A stretch of DNA of 5,222 nucleotides from CAZAGT01 sp964484515 (lineage in GTDB: Bacteria > Desulfobacterota > DSM-4660 > Desulfatiglandales > HGW-15). The notes under the pieces are model-generated. The model did not search any database. It was given only the letters and a program-made list of their open reading frames with translations, and was not told the origin of the DNA. The position numbers and the translations under genes were made by a program. The stretch is from contig CAZAGT010000359.1 of the NCBI GenBank assembly GCA_964484515.1, positions 1-5,222 of the forward strand, given 5' to 3'. Of the stretch, positions 1 through 5,222 are shown one piece after another; the stretch's first letter is position 1, and each line of letters opens with the position of its first letter.

Positions 1-316
1 GAAGAAACCCTGCTCCTGTGGCTACAACTATTTCTTTGTTCGGCACAATGGGGAGCTTTTCCTGTGCCCTCTCGTCAACCGAAGTATGGGAAATGTCAAG
101 GAGACACCGATTGAGCTCCTCTTTCTCTCGGAAAAGGCCGACCAATTCCGGCGAAAGACAGGCGCCCTTCCGGAATGCCGAGCATGTACCGAACCGGGCC
201 TGGAGCGTTACGCACTACCCTATGAGGGCTTTAGCTACTTGTCCCTCCTCTGGAAACTGGGGAAGAAGCGATTTCTTCAGCTGCACAACGATATGGGACT
301 AGACAAGTACTTTTGA
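1..316 (+). CDS. Radical SAM protein, C-terminal fragment with an auxiliary Fe-S (twitch/SPASM-like) region
   Basis: The gene is cut at its 5' end by the window edge; the first whole codon is at base 2 and the stop is TGA at 314-316, leaving 104 residues. The fragment contains C6, ten residues, G17, four residues and C22, which fits the CX9-15GX4C signature of SPASM/twitch domains, where cysteines bind an extra [4Fe-4S] cluster beside the radical SAM core. The stretch NGELFLCPL followed by MGNVKET is the usual way these regions read. C59 and C62 form a CX2C pair (PECRAC), but the CX5CX3C continuation of a full SPASM domain is absent. One auxiliary cluster is therefore more likely than two. 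The tail after C62 is about 42 residues, basic and aromatic. The substrate cannot be told, because the core with the CX3CX2C motif lies outside the window. A 163-base spacer separates it from the ligase gene, so co-transcription is uncertain. Confidence 0.75.
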   Translation, partial: KKPCSCGYNYFFVRHNGELFLCPLVNRSMGNVKETPIELLFLSEKADQFRRKTGALPECRACTEPGLERYALPYEGFSYLSLLWKLGKKRFLQLHNDMGLDKYF

Positions 317-466
317 GCGCTTGATGGAACATGCTCAGATACAAGACTTTCAAAACCCCGATAGATGAAGCGCGTTCATTCTGCGGCTTGAGGTCTAAAG
401 CATAAGGGAACTCAATTGACAATCTCTTTGCTTTTTCGGCCTCCAGCCTATTTCACGGATGTTGAC

Positions 467-471
467 GGGAG
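467..471 (+). promoter_or_regulatory. Shine-Dalgarno that sets the ligase start
   Basis: GGGAG lies eight bases before the ATG at 480. The in-frame ATG at 459 has no purine-rich site in front of it (the preceding bases read CCTATTTCACGG). Starting at 480 removes seven residues (MLTGVDT) and gives a 438-residue protein, the usual PaaK length. Confidence 0.6.
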
Positions 472-479
472 TTGACACC

Positions 480-1796
480 ATGGGCTTTGTCCCAAATGAT
501 CTGAGCGATCAGCGACTGAAAGAAATCCAGTTGGAGGGTCTCAAATGGACCGTCTCTCACGCCTACGAGCATGCCCCTTCGTATCGACAGAAACTCGATC
601 AGGCCGGGGTTTGCCCTGAAGATATCCGTTCCCTCGGTGATCTCAGGAGCCTTCCGCTCACCGATAAGGATGATTTGCGTGACGGGTACCCATTTCCACT
701 CAGGGCAGCTCCCTTTGACGATATCGTCAGAATTCACGCGTCCTCGGGGACGACCGGGAAACGCAAAGTGCTCTGCTACACCCAAAAGGACATCGATTGT
801 TGGGCCGACATGTTCGCGCGCTGCTACGAACTTGCCGGCCTGTCCCGCGAGGATCGCGTCCAGATCGCCGTCGGTTACGGCCTCTGGACGGCGGGGATCG
901 GCTTTCAAGCGGGTTGCGAGCGGTTCGGCGCTATGGCCGTGCCCGTCGGACCGGCAAATGCCGACATGCATTGCGAAATGATGATCGACCTTCAAACGAC
1001 GGTCTTTTGCGCGACGGCGTCGATGGCCCTTCTGATGGCGGAGGAGATCCAGCGGCGCAACATCCTGTCTCAAATCAAGGTCAAAAAGATTATCATGGGT
1101 GCGGAGCGCCACAGCGAGGCCATGCGGACACGGATTATGGAACTCATGCGCGTCGAGCACATCTTCGATATCTACGGGCTCACCGAGCTGTACGGTCCCG
1201 GAACGGGGCTCGATTGCGTCCTGCACGACGGCATCCATTACTGGGCTGATTACTTCATCTTCGAGATCCTCGACCCCACCACCCTGGCTCCGGTTCCTGC
1301 CGGGCAGGAAGGCGAACTCGTCGTGACCACGCTGTGCAAAGAGGGGAGTCCCCTCATACGTTATCGCACCCATGATGTCACCCGACTCCTGGATCACGAA
1401 TGCCCCTGTGGATGCAGGCTTCCCATGCACGACCGGATTTCAGGCCGAACGGATGACATGTTTATCTATCGGGCTGTCAACATCTACCCCAGTCAAATAG
1501 ATCACCTTTTGAGTCAAATCGACGGGATCGGCAGTGAATTCCAGATCCACCTGAAGCACCTGCAAGACGGCCGCGAAATGATGCTCATCAAGGTCGAAAG
1601 AGCCATGGGGACCATAAGACAGGATGACGAACCACTTGCTGAGGCGGTAGCGCATGAAATCCGCCAAAAGGTCCTGGTGCGAAGCCAGGTCGAAATCGTC
1701 GAATACGGTTCCCTCCCCCGCACCCAGCGCAAGAGCAAGCGGGTCTTTGATGAGAGAGGAGGAACAAAGGATGAGAAGAATGACACGAAGAGTTGA
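480..1796 (+). CDS. paaK: Phenylacetate-CoA ligase family enzyme (AMP-forming aryl-CoA ligase)
   Basis: This is a cytoplasmic ANL-superfamily enzyme of the PaaK branch, which activates an aromatic acid with ATP to an acyl-adenylate and then to the CoA thioester. With the start at 480 it has 438 residues, close to the roughly 430-440 usual in the family. Visible motifs, in order: the phosphate-binding loop SSGTTGKRK at 88-96; YGLWTAG from 133; YGLTELYGPG at 232-241, with E236 as the expected Mg/ATP glutamate; RYRTHD at 294-299, whose aspartate should hold the ribose; a CPCGC cluster at 308-312; the hinge SGRTDDM at 321-327; and the C-terminal RTQRKSKRVFDER with K418 as the likely adenylation lysine. 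Unlike typical PaaK, the pocket segments read GPANAD (157-162) and ATASM (178-182), and the RGVN motif is YRAVN. The last 12 or so residues are a charged tail encoded over the dctP ribosome site. The family call is firm; phenylacetate as substrate is not. Alternative start: ATG 459. Confidence 0.88.
   Translation: MGFVPNDLSDQRLKEIQLEGLKWTVSHAYEHAPSYRQKLDQAGVCPEDIRSLGDLRSLPLTDKDDLRDGYPFPLRAAPFDDIVRIHASSGTTGKRKVLCYTQKDIDCWADMFARCYELAGLSREDRVQIAVGYGLWTAGIGFQAGCERFGAMAVPVGPANADMHCEMMIDLQTTVFCATASMALLMAEEIQRRNILSQIKVKKIIMGAERHSEAMRTRIMELMRVEHIFDIYGLTELYGPGTGLDCVLHDGIHYWADYFIFEILDPTTLAPVPAGQEGELVVTTLCKEGSPLIRYRTHDVTRLLDHECPCGCRLPMHDRISGRTDDMFIYRAVNIYPSQIDHLLSQIDGIGSEFQIHLKHLQDGREMMLIKVERAMGTIRQDDEPLAEAVAHEIRQKVLVRSQVEIVEYGSLPRTQRKSKRVFDERGGTKDEKNDTKS
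1757..1762 (+). promoter_or_regulatory. Strong Shine-Dalgarno of dctP, inside the ligase gene
   Basis: A perfect AGGAGG sits eight bases before the ATG at 1771, while the ligase frame is still open. It decides the dctP start: in-frame starts further upstream (from 1654) would put about 39 extra residues before the signal peptide, and the next in-frame ATG (1780) is 17 bases from the site. Confidence 0.85.
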
Positions 1797-2805
1797 AATG
1801 ATCGCAACGGGGATTGTCTTGACCCTCTTGCTACTGACCTGGGCCGGCCCCATGCCGATTGCAGATGCACGTCCGATCAGGCTCAGTTACGCCAACTTCC
1901 CGCCCGCTACGACCTTTCCCTGTGTACAGATGGAACGATGGAAAGAGGAAGTAGAGAAACGGACCAACAGGTCGGTCGTCATCAACACCTTTCCCGGCGG
2001 CACCTTATTGGGGGCCAAGAACATGATGGACGGTGTCATTGCGGGGCAGGCGGACATCGGCAACCTCTGCATGGCATACCAACCGGGCCGTTTCATGCTC
2101 ACCAATGCAACGAGTCTCCCGGTGGGGATCCCCGATGCCCGTACGGGTAGCCATGTCCTCTGGGACCTATACAATAAGTACAAGCCACGGGCCTTTGCCA
2201 AAGTGAAGGTCCTGACGATGTTTACGACGGCCCCCGCCAACATCATGTCCAAAAAGCCTGTCAGGCGGCTGGCCGACCTTCGGGGGCTCGATCTAAGGGC
2301 ATCGGGAGGGGCGGCCCAAATCCTCAAGGCCTGGGGCGCAAACCAGGTCGGCATGCCCATGTCGGCCACGCCCGAGGCCCTTCAAAAGGGAGTCGTCCAG
2401 GGTCTTTTCTCCTCCCTGGAGGTCATGAAGGACCTCAAATTCGCGGAGCTGTGTCGGTACGTCACCATGACCGGCACGGTCATCTACCCCTTTGCCGTGG
2501 TCATGAATATGGATAGGTGGCGCAGCCTCCCCAAAGAGGTACAGGACGTCATAACCGATTTGGGCAGGGAGCAGGCAGCCTGGACCGGCGATTACATGGA
2601 TAATCATGTCAAGGAATCCGTCGAGTGGTCACGAAAGACCTACCAGGTCGAATTTATCCGGATTCCGGCAGCAGAACGGCCAGAATGGGATCAGAGACTG
2701 AAACCGATCGAGGAGGCATGGATCGCCGAGGCCACGGCCAAAGGCCTACCCGGCAAAGCCATGGTTGAAGACATCAGGGCTTTGATAAGGAAGCATACTC
2801 GGTAG
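1771..2805 (+). CDS. dctP: TRAP transporter periplasmic substrate-binding protein, DctP family
   Basis: This is the soluble receptor of a tripartite ATP-independent periplasmic transporter; it captures a carboxylate outside the inner membrane and hands it to DctQM. The precursor has 344 residues, a normal length. A signal peptide is plain: basic start MRRMTRRVEM, hydrophobic stretch about 11-29, and a likely cut after ADA at residue 33. The mature chain opens with IRLSYANFPP, and FPGGTLLGAKNMMDGVIAG (74-92) is the DctP pattern around the first hinge. LDLRAS contains R176, at the position of the family's conserved arginine that pairs with the substrate carboxylate; ATPEALQKGVVQG (199-211) and the FSSLEVMKDLKF segment follow as expected. 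The start overlaps the end of the ligase gene by 26 bases, so the two are very probably co-transcribed and perhaps translationally coupled. The membrane subunits lie downstream, but only after an unusual 423-base gap. The ligand is not deducible; an aromatic or other acid used by the ligase is a reasonable guess. Confidence 0.93.
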   Translation: MRRMTRRVEMIATGIVLTLLLLTWAGPMPIADARPIRLSYANFPPATTFPCVQMERWKEEVEKRTNRSVVINTFPGGTLLGAKNMMDGVIAGQADIGNLCMAYQPGRFMLTNATSLPVGIPDARTGSHVLWDLYNKYKPRAFAKVKVLTMFTTAPANIMSKKPVRRLADLRGLDLRASGGAAQILKAWGANQVGMPMSATPEALQKGVVQGLFSSLEVMKDLKFAELCRYVTMTGTVIYPFAVVMNMDRWRSLPKEVQDVITDLGREQAAWTGDYMDNHVKESVEWSRKTYQVEFIRIPAAERPEWDQRLKPIEEAWIAEATAKGLPGKAMVEDIRALIRKHTR

Positions 2806-2878
2806 AATAGGCCTACCCGATCTTGCGGCTGGAGATATTTCTGGTACGAGGATCGAGGTAGAACAGTCGAAAACCTTC

Positions 2879-2927
2879 TTTGTTTCAGTTCCTCACCAAG
2901 AATCTGCGGGCGGAAGAACAGTCTCAT
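2879..2927 (+). repeat. Diverged dispersed repeat, copy 1
   Basis: TTTGTTTCAGTTCCTCACC and the following AAGAATCTGCGGGCG match the segment at 5164-5213 in the same orientation. From TCCTCAC onward about 29 of 36 aligned positions agree, with a one-base indel. GTTCCTC (2888-2894) can pair with GAAGAAC (2913-2919) with one mismatch, so this copy may also form a weak hairpin. It ends a few bases before the large inverted repeat and may be part of the same composite element. Confidence 0.55.
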
Positions 2928-2935
2928 CCCTTAGA

Positions 2936-3134
2936 GGTGGGAGGATTGTGATATCTTTTCGAAGTGACTGGTGGGAGGGTGCCGTCTTTTCATGGCTTAT
3001 CTGTGGGGGAAACCGCAGCCCCGAGCGAAGTCGAGGGGAATGTCGGAGGGGGCAGAACTCCCCCGCAGATAAGTCATAGAAAAAACCAGCCCGGAGCCTC
3101 GGAACCGAAGAAAAGGTATCGCAGGCCTCCCACC
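2936..3134. repeat. About 200-base imperfect inverted repeat (MITE-like or REP-like element, or structured RNA)
   Basis: The two arms mirror each other around a centre near 3034-3035. The outer arms, 2936-2960 and 3110-3134, pair at 24 of 25 positions, including three G-U pairs; they begin with GGTGGGAGG and end with its complement CCTCCCACC. The inner arms, 2992-3010 and 3059-3077, pair along all 19 positions with two G-U pairs (GGCTTATCTGTGGGGGA against TCCCCCGCAGATAAGTC), and can extend outward through a T run facing an A run to about 2984 and 3086. Between the arm pairs lies an unpaired region of similar length on each side (about 23-31 bases). The tip (3011-3058) contains CCCCGAGCGAAGTCGAGGGG, itself able to form a small stem. 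No target-site duplication is obvious at the ends. A mobile, non-autonomous element and an RNA structure within the operon transcript are both compatible. Confidence 0.7.
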
Positions 3135-3207
3135 CGGACGCCACAGTCAGCAGGTCGAAATAGGAAAGGCTAGATTTCAATCGAGAGCGAGGCGGAGACT
3201 CGTTTCC

Positions 3208-3213
3208 AAGGAG
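3208..3213 (+). promoter_or_regulatory. Shine-Dalgarno of dctQ with ambiguous spacing
   Basis: AAGGAG is the only good ribosome site ahead of dctQ. It is 3 bases from an in-frame GTG at 3217, which is tight, and 15 bases from the ATG at 3229, which is long. Neither spacing is ideal. The ATG is preferred because MKFLDKL is a typical DctQ opening; the GTG would add only four residues. Confidence 0.55.
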
Positions 3214-3228
3214 TGTGTGGCATTACAA

Positions 3229-3720
3229 ATGAAGTTCTTAGACAAGCTCGGGCTCCATCTTCATCGCCTGCTGATGATCGTGGCGGGAATCTTTCTGCTT
3301 GGCATGATCGCTCTGACCTGCGCGAATATCTTGCTGCGTCTCTTTTGGTTTCCCGTCCGGGGCACCTTTGAACTGATGGGTTTTTTTGGCGCCGTGGCGG
3401 CGGCTTTTGCCTTAGGCTACACGCACCTGAGGCGAGGGCATATCGCTGTGGATGTCTTGATCAACACCTTTTCCGAGAAGACACAACGAACCCTGGGCAT
3501 CGTTAATGAGACCGTCGGCACGGTTTTCTTCGCGCTTGTGGCCTGGCAGTTGGCCGTGAAGGCGGAGACCCTCCGGATGACCGGAGAGGTGACTGAGACG
3601 CTTCGCATCATCTATTACCCCTTCACCTACGCCGTGGCCATCGGATTCGGCGTTCTCTCCCTCGCGTTTCTGATCGAATTACTCAAGACTCTCTTTCCCC
3701 AAAAGGCGAATTCAAGATGA
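3229..3720 (+). CDS. dctQ: TRAP transporter small membrane subunit, DctQ family
   Basis: This is the small inner-membrane subunit that joins DctM to form the TRAP permease. From the ATG at 3229 it has 163 residues, normal for the family; a GTG start at 3217 would give 167. Four hydrophobic segments are visible at about 13-38, 45-64, 85-108 and 128-154, matching the four-helix DctQ plan. After helix 2 comes THLRRGHIAVDVLI, with G70, H71, V74 and D75 in the family's RxGHIxVD-type motif. The basic C-terminus ends KANSR. Its stop overlaps the dctM start (ATGA at 3717-3720), so the two are translationally coupled. It is set apart from dctP by the repeat-filled gap, and its ribosome site lies about 75 bases after the inverted repeat. 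The family assignment rests on topology, the motif and the DctM neighbour. Confidence 0.9.
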   Translation: MKFLDKLGLHLHRLLMIVAGIFLLGMIALTCANILLRLFWFPVRGTFELMGFFGAVAAAFALGYTHLRRGHIAVDVLINTFSEKTQRTLGIVNETVGTVFFALVAWQLAVKAETLRMTGEVTETLRIIYYPFTYAVAIGFGVLSLAFLIELLKTLFPQKANSR

Positions 3721-5021
3721 GCCTGGCGTTGGTCGGCATCATTGGGATCGTCGTCCTCCTTCTGGTCCTGTTCTTGCTTGGAATGCCGGTCGGTTTTGCC
3801 ATGGGCATCATCGGGTTTCTCGGATTCTCCTATGTGGTTTCCATCAAGGCCGGACTCAATATGATCGGGTCGGTCCTGTGGGACACCTTCTCGAAGTACG
3901 GTCTGACTGTGATCCCTCTCTTCATCTTCATGGGACAGGTCGCCTTTCACTCGGGCGTTAATGAAAAGCTTTATAATGCCGCCTACAAATGGGTCGGCCA
4001 TATCCGCGGCGGGATTGCCATGGCCACCGTCATGGCGTGCGCGGCGTTCTCCGCGATTTGCGGCTCCAATGCAGCCACCGCTGCTACCATGAGTACCGTT
4101 GCCTTACCCCAGATGAAGAAATTCAACTACGACCCCAAGCTGAGTACAGGATCGGTGGCCTGTGGTTCCACCCTCGGCGTCGTAATCCCGCCCAGCGTGG
4201 TCCTGATTGTGATCGGCCTCTCCACCGAGCAGTCCATCGCCAGGCTCTTTTACGGTGGGATCGGGGCCGGTGTCACCATGGCGGTTCTCTTGACCCTCAC
4301 GGTCTATCTGGTTTGTCGCTTTAACCCCGCCTGGGGTCCGGTAGGACCAAAAACGGATGTCGTTGAGAAGCTCAAGGCGCTTTCGGGAGCATTCGAGATG
4401 ATCATCCTTTTTCTGTCGGTCATGTTGGGGCTCTATTTCGGTATCTTCACGCCGGCTGAGGCCGGGGCCGTGGGGTCTTTCTTTGCCGTCCTGATCAGCG
4501 CCGTGCAACGCCGGTTGACGTGGAGAGGCCTCGTCGCTTCCGTAGCGGACACGCTGCGAATCTCGTGTATGGTGATCGTGATCATCGCCGGCGCCATGAT
4601 ATTCGGCCGGTTCCTGGCCGTGACCCGGATCCCCTTTGACATCGCATCCTGGGTTGTGGCGCTCCCCGTACCGAACATGGTTATCGTGACGATCATATTC
4701 GTGATCTACATCCTGGGCGGCGCGGTCATGGACGCCCTAGCTTTGCTCCTGATCACCATTCCGATCTTCTTCCCGGTGGCCAGGGAGTTGGGATATGATC
4801 CCATTTGGTTTGCGGTCATCATCACCGTGGTGACAACCCTTGGAGCAGTCACCCCTCCGGTCGGGGCAACGACCTATGTGGTCGGAGGTATGGCCGAAGA
4901 CGTGCCCCTCGAAGCGGTGTTCAGAGGCGTACTCTTTTTTCTGCCCGCTTACGTCCTCTGCGTGGTGATTCTGATGCTTTTCCCCGAGATCGTCACTTTC
5001 CTGCCGAATCTTATGAGGTAA
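3717..5021 (+). CDS. dctM: TRAP transporter large membrane subunit, DctM family
   Basis: This is the transport-catalysing inner-membrane subunit of the TRAP system, driven by a sodium or proton gradient. It has 434 residues, the standard size, and hydrophobic segments run through the whole chain in the two-repeat pattern of DctM. Signature stretches: IPLFIFMG (66-73); ICGSNAATAATM (114-125), where most relatives have SGSSVATAA; GSTLGVVIPPS (150-160); TPAEAGAVG (245-253) at the start of the second half; GGAVMDALALLLITIP (334-349); and GAVTPPVGATTYVV (376-389). The GxxIPPS and VTPPVG loops are the paired half-helix hairpins expected to form the ion and substrate site. The gene starts within the dctQ stop codon, with AAGG ten bases upstream, and ends with TAA at 5019-5021. 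It is intact; the CGSN in place of SGSS is a mild variation. No terminator with a T run follows within the window. Confidence 0.95.
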   Translation: MSLALVGIIGIVVLLLVLFLLGMPVGFAMGIIGFLGFSYVVSIKAGLNMIGSVLWDTFSKYGLTVIPLFIFMGQVAFHSGVNEKLYNAAYKWVGHIRGGIAMATVMACAAFSAICGSNAATAATMSTVALPQMKKFNYDPKLSTGSVACGSTLGVVIPPSVVLIVIGLSTEQSIARLFYGGIGAGVTMAVLLTLTVYLVCRFNPAWGPVGPKTDVVEKLKALSGAFEMIILFLSVMLGLYFGIFTPAEAGAVGSFFAVLISAVQRRLTWRGLVASVADTLRISCMVIVIIAGAMIFGRFLAVTRIPFDIASWVVALPVPNMVIVTIIFVIYILGGAVMDALALLLITIPIFFPVARELGYDPIWFAVIITVVTTLGAVTPPVGATTYVVGGMAEDVPLEAVFRGVLFFLPAYVLCVVILMLFPEIVTFLPNLMR

Positions 5022-5090
5022 GAAATCAGGTGTGCCCTAAGGATATTCCGGCGGCTGCTCGAGGCGTTCTTGCCAGGCGATGGAGAGGAG

Positions 5091-5109
5091 GAAGGATTAG
5101 GGATCCTTC
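5091..5109. repeat. Short perfect hairpin downstream of dctM
   Basis: GAAGGAT (5091-5097) and ATCCTTC (5103-5109) form a seven-pair stem with a five-base loop. It has no following T run, so it is not a classical intrinsic terminator. A stem this short could be chance; it is listed because it is the first structure after the operon, 70 bases past the dctM stop. Confidence 0.3.
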
Positions 5110-5114
5110 GGCGT

Positions 5115-5146
5115 GAGGCTTGAGGTTTGAGGTTTGAGGTTTGAGG
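5115..5146. repeat. Seven-base tandem repeat (GAGGTTT), about 4.6 units
   Basis: The units are GAGGCTT, then GAGGTTT three times exactly (5122-5142), then a partial GAGG. On the other strand this reads as CCTCAAA repeats. It lies between the dctM stop and the dispersed repeat, outside any gene. Unit number in such arrays often varies between strains through replication slippage. Confidence 0.85.
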
Positions 5147-5163
5147 CAAGACTTTGGGACGGA

Positions 5164-5213
5164 TTTGTTTTTCGGCTCCTCACAAGAATTTGTGGGCGAA
5201 AAAACCGTTTCCA
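5164..5213 (+). repeat. Diverged dispersed repeat, copy 2, with a clear hairpin
   Basis: This copy matches 2879-2927 in the same orientation and here folds well. CTCACAA (5179-5185) pairs with TTGTGGG (5190-5196) around a GAAT loop, and TTTTTCG (5168-5174) pairs with CGAAAAA (5197-5203), with a four-base bulge on the left side. There is no T run after it on either strand of the kind expected for a strong terminator, although a weak terminator role is not excluded. It runs almost to the window's edge, so whether a large inverted repeat follows, as it does after copy 1, cannot be seen. Confidence 0.6.
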
Positions 5214-5222
5214 GCCTCTGCG

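Larger units (their letters stand above)
2806..3228. other. Gene-free gap between dctP and dctQ, filled with repeats
   Basis: These 423 bases separate two genes that usually touch or nearly touch in TRAP operons. I see no convincing gene. The open frames at 2964-3173 (+) and 2893-3180 (-) run through the inverted repeat, have no family features and no good ribosome site. From left to right it holds about 70 bases of unremarkable sequence, a diverged copy of a repeat also found near 5164-5213, a long imperfect inverted repeat at 2936-3134, and about 75 bases leading to the dctQ ribosome site. No classical terminator (GC hairpin plus T run on the + strand) is visible, so read-through from dctP into dctQM remains possible. 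Confidence 0.7.

Noticed and set aside
385..394. GGCTTGAGGT shared with the heptamer array (5117-5126)
   Set aside because: It is a ten-base match with no repeat units around it at 385, so it is within chance.
416..444. TTGACA as a -35 box before the ligase gene
   Set aside because: At a 17-base spacing the -10 position reads GCCTCC, and the nearest AT-rich candidate is about 25 bases away, so no sigma-70 promoter is supported.
453..1430. Long open frame of 325 codons on the - strand
   Set aside because: It lies opposite the ligase gene, whose + strand product carries all the family motifs. The - strand product shows no recognisable domain and is the usual shadow of a GC-rich gene.
2742..2819. 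AGGCCTACCCG present at 2742-2752 and 2809-2819
   Set aside because: An 11-base match somewhere in a 5-kb window is expected by chance, and the flanks do not align.
2936..3134. CRISPR array or integron-type site
   Set aside because: There are no regularly spaced direct repeats with unique spacers, and no recombinase or cas gene nearby; the structure is a single inverted repeat.
2964..3173. 69-codon open frame on the + strand in the gap
   Set aside because: It reads through both arms of the inverted repeat, has a low-complexity product rich in Gly, Pro and Arg, and no family features.
2893..3180. 95-codon open frame on the - strand across the gap
   Set aside because: It is made almost wholly of the inverted repeat and its flanks, and has no domain. 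An open frame through a repeat is not evidence of a gene.
5022..5222. Intrinsic terminator after dctM
   Set aside because: Both hairpins in this stretch (5091-5109 and 5168-5203) lack a T run right after the stem on the + strand.

Overview
The window reads as a piece of a moderately GC-rich bacterial chromosome, with all real genes on the + strand. It carries the end of one gene and then a compact set for taking up and activating an organic acid. An AMP-forming aryl-CoA ligase of the phenylacetate-CoA ligase (PaaK) family is followed by the three subunits of a TRAP transporter: DctP, DctQ and DctM. No marker gene fixes the taxon. A radical SAM gene, a PaaK-type ligase and a TRAP system together suit an anaerobe such as a member of the Desulfobacterota (former Deltaproteobacteria), but that is inference.

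Layout: 1-316 is the 3' end of a radical SAM protein that keeps its auxiliary iron-sulfur (twitch/SPASM-like) region. 317-479 is a short spacer with no convincing promoter or terminator. 480-1796 is the PaaK-family ligase. 1771-2805 is dctP, which overlaps the ligase gene by 26 bases and has an excellent Shine-Dalgarno inside the ligase's last codons. 2806-3228 is a 423-base gap without a gene, in the middle of what is normally a tight TRAP operon. 3229-3720 (dctQ) and 3717-5021 (dctM) overlap by four bases. 5022-5222 is non-coding and rich in short repeats.

Proposed joint action (inference): DctP captures a carboxylate in the periplasm, DctQM brings it in using an ion gradient, and the ligase traps it as a CoA thioester. 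The ligase has lost several residues typical of PaaK around its acyl pocket, so the substrate need not be phenylacetate.

The least ordinary part is the dctP-dctQ gap. It holds a long, nearly symmetrical imperfect inverted repeat of about 200 bases (2936-3134). This would fold into a two-stage hairpin of roughly 24 plus 26 pairs, with a GAGCGAAGTCGAGG-type motif near its tip. Just upstream lies a diverged repeat whose second copy, in the same orientation, lies downstream of dctM near the window's end, so dctQM is bracketed by related sequences. A seven-base tandem repeat also lies downstream of dctM. The gap looks like an inserted, MITE-like or REP-like element that may also affect the ratio of binding protein to membrane subunits.
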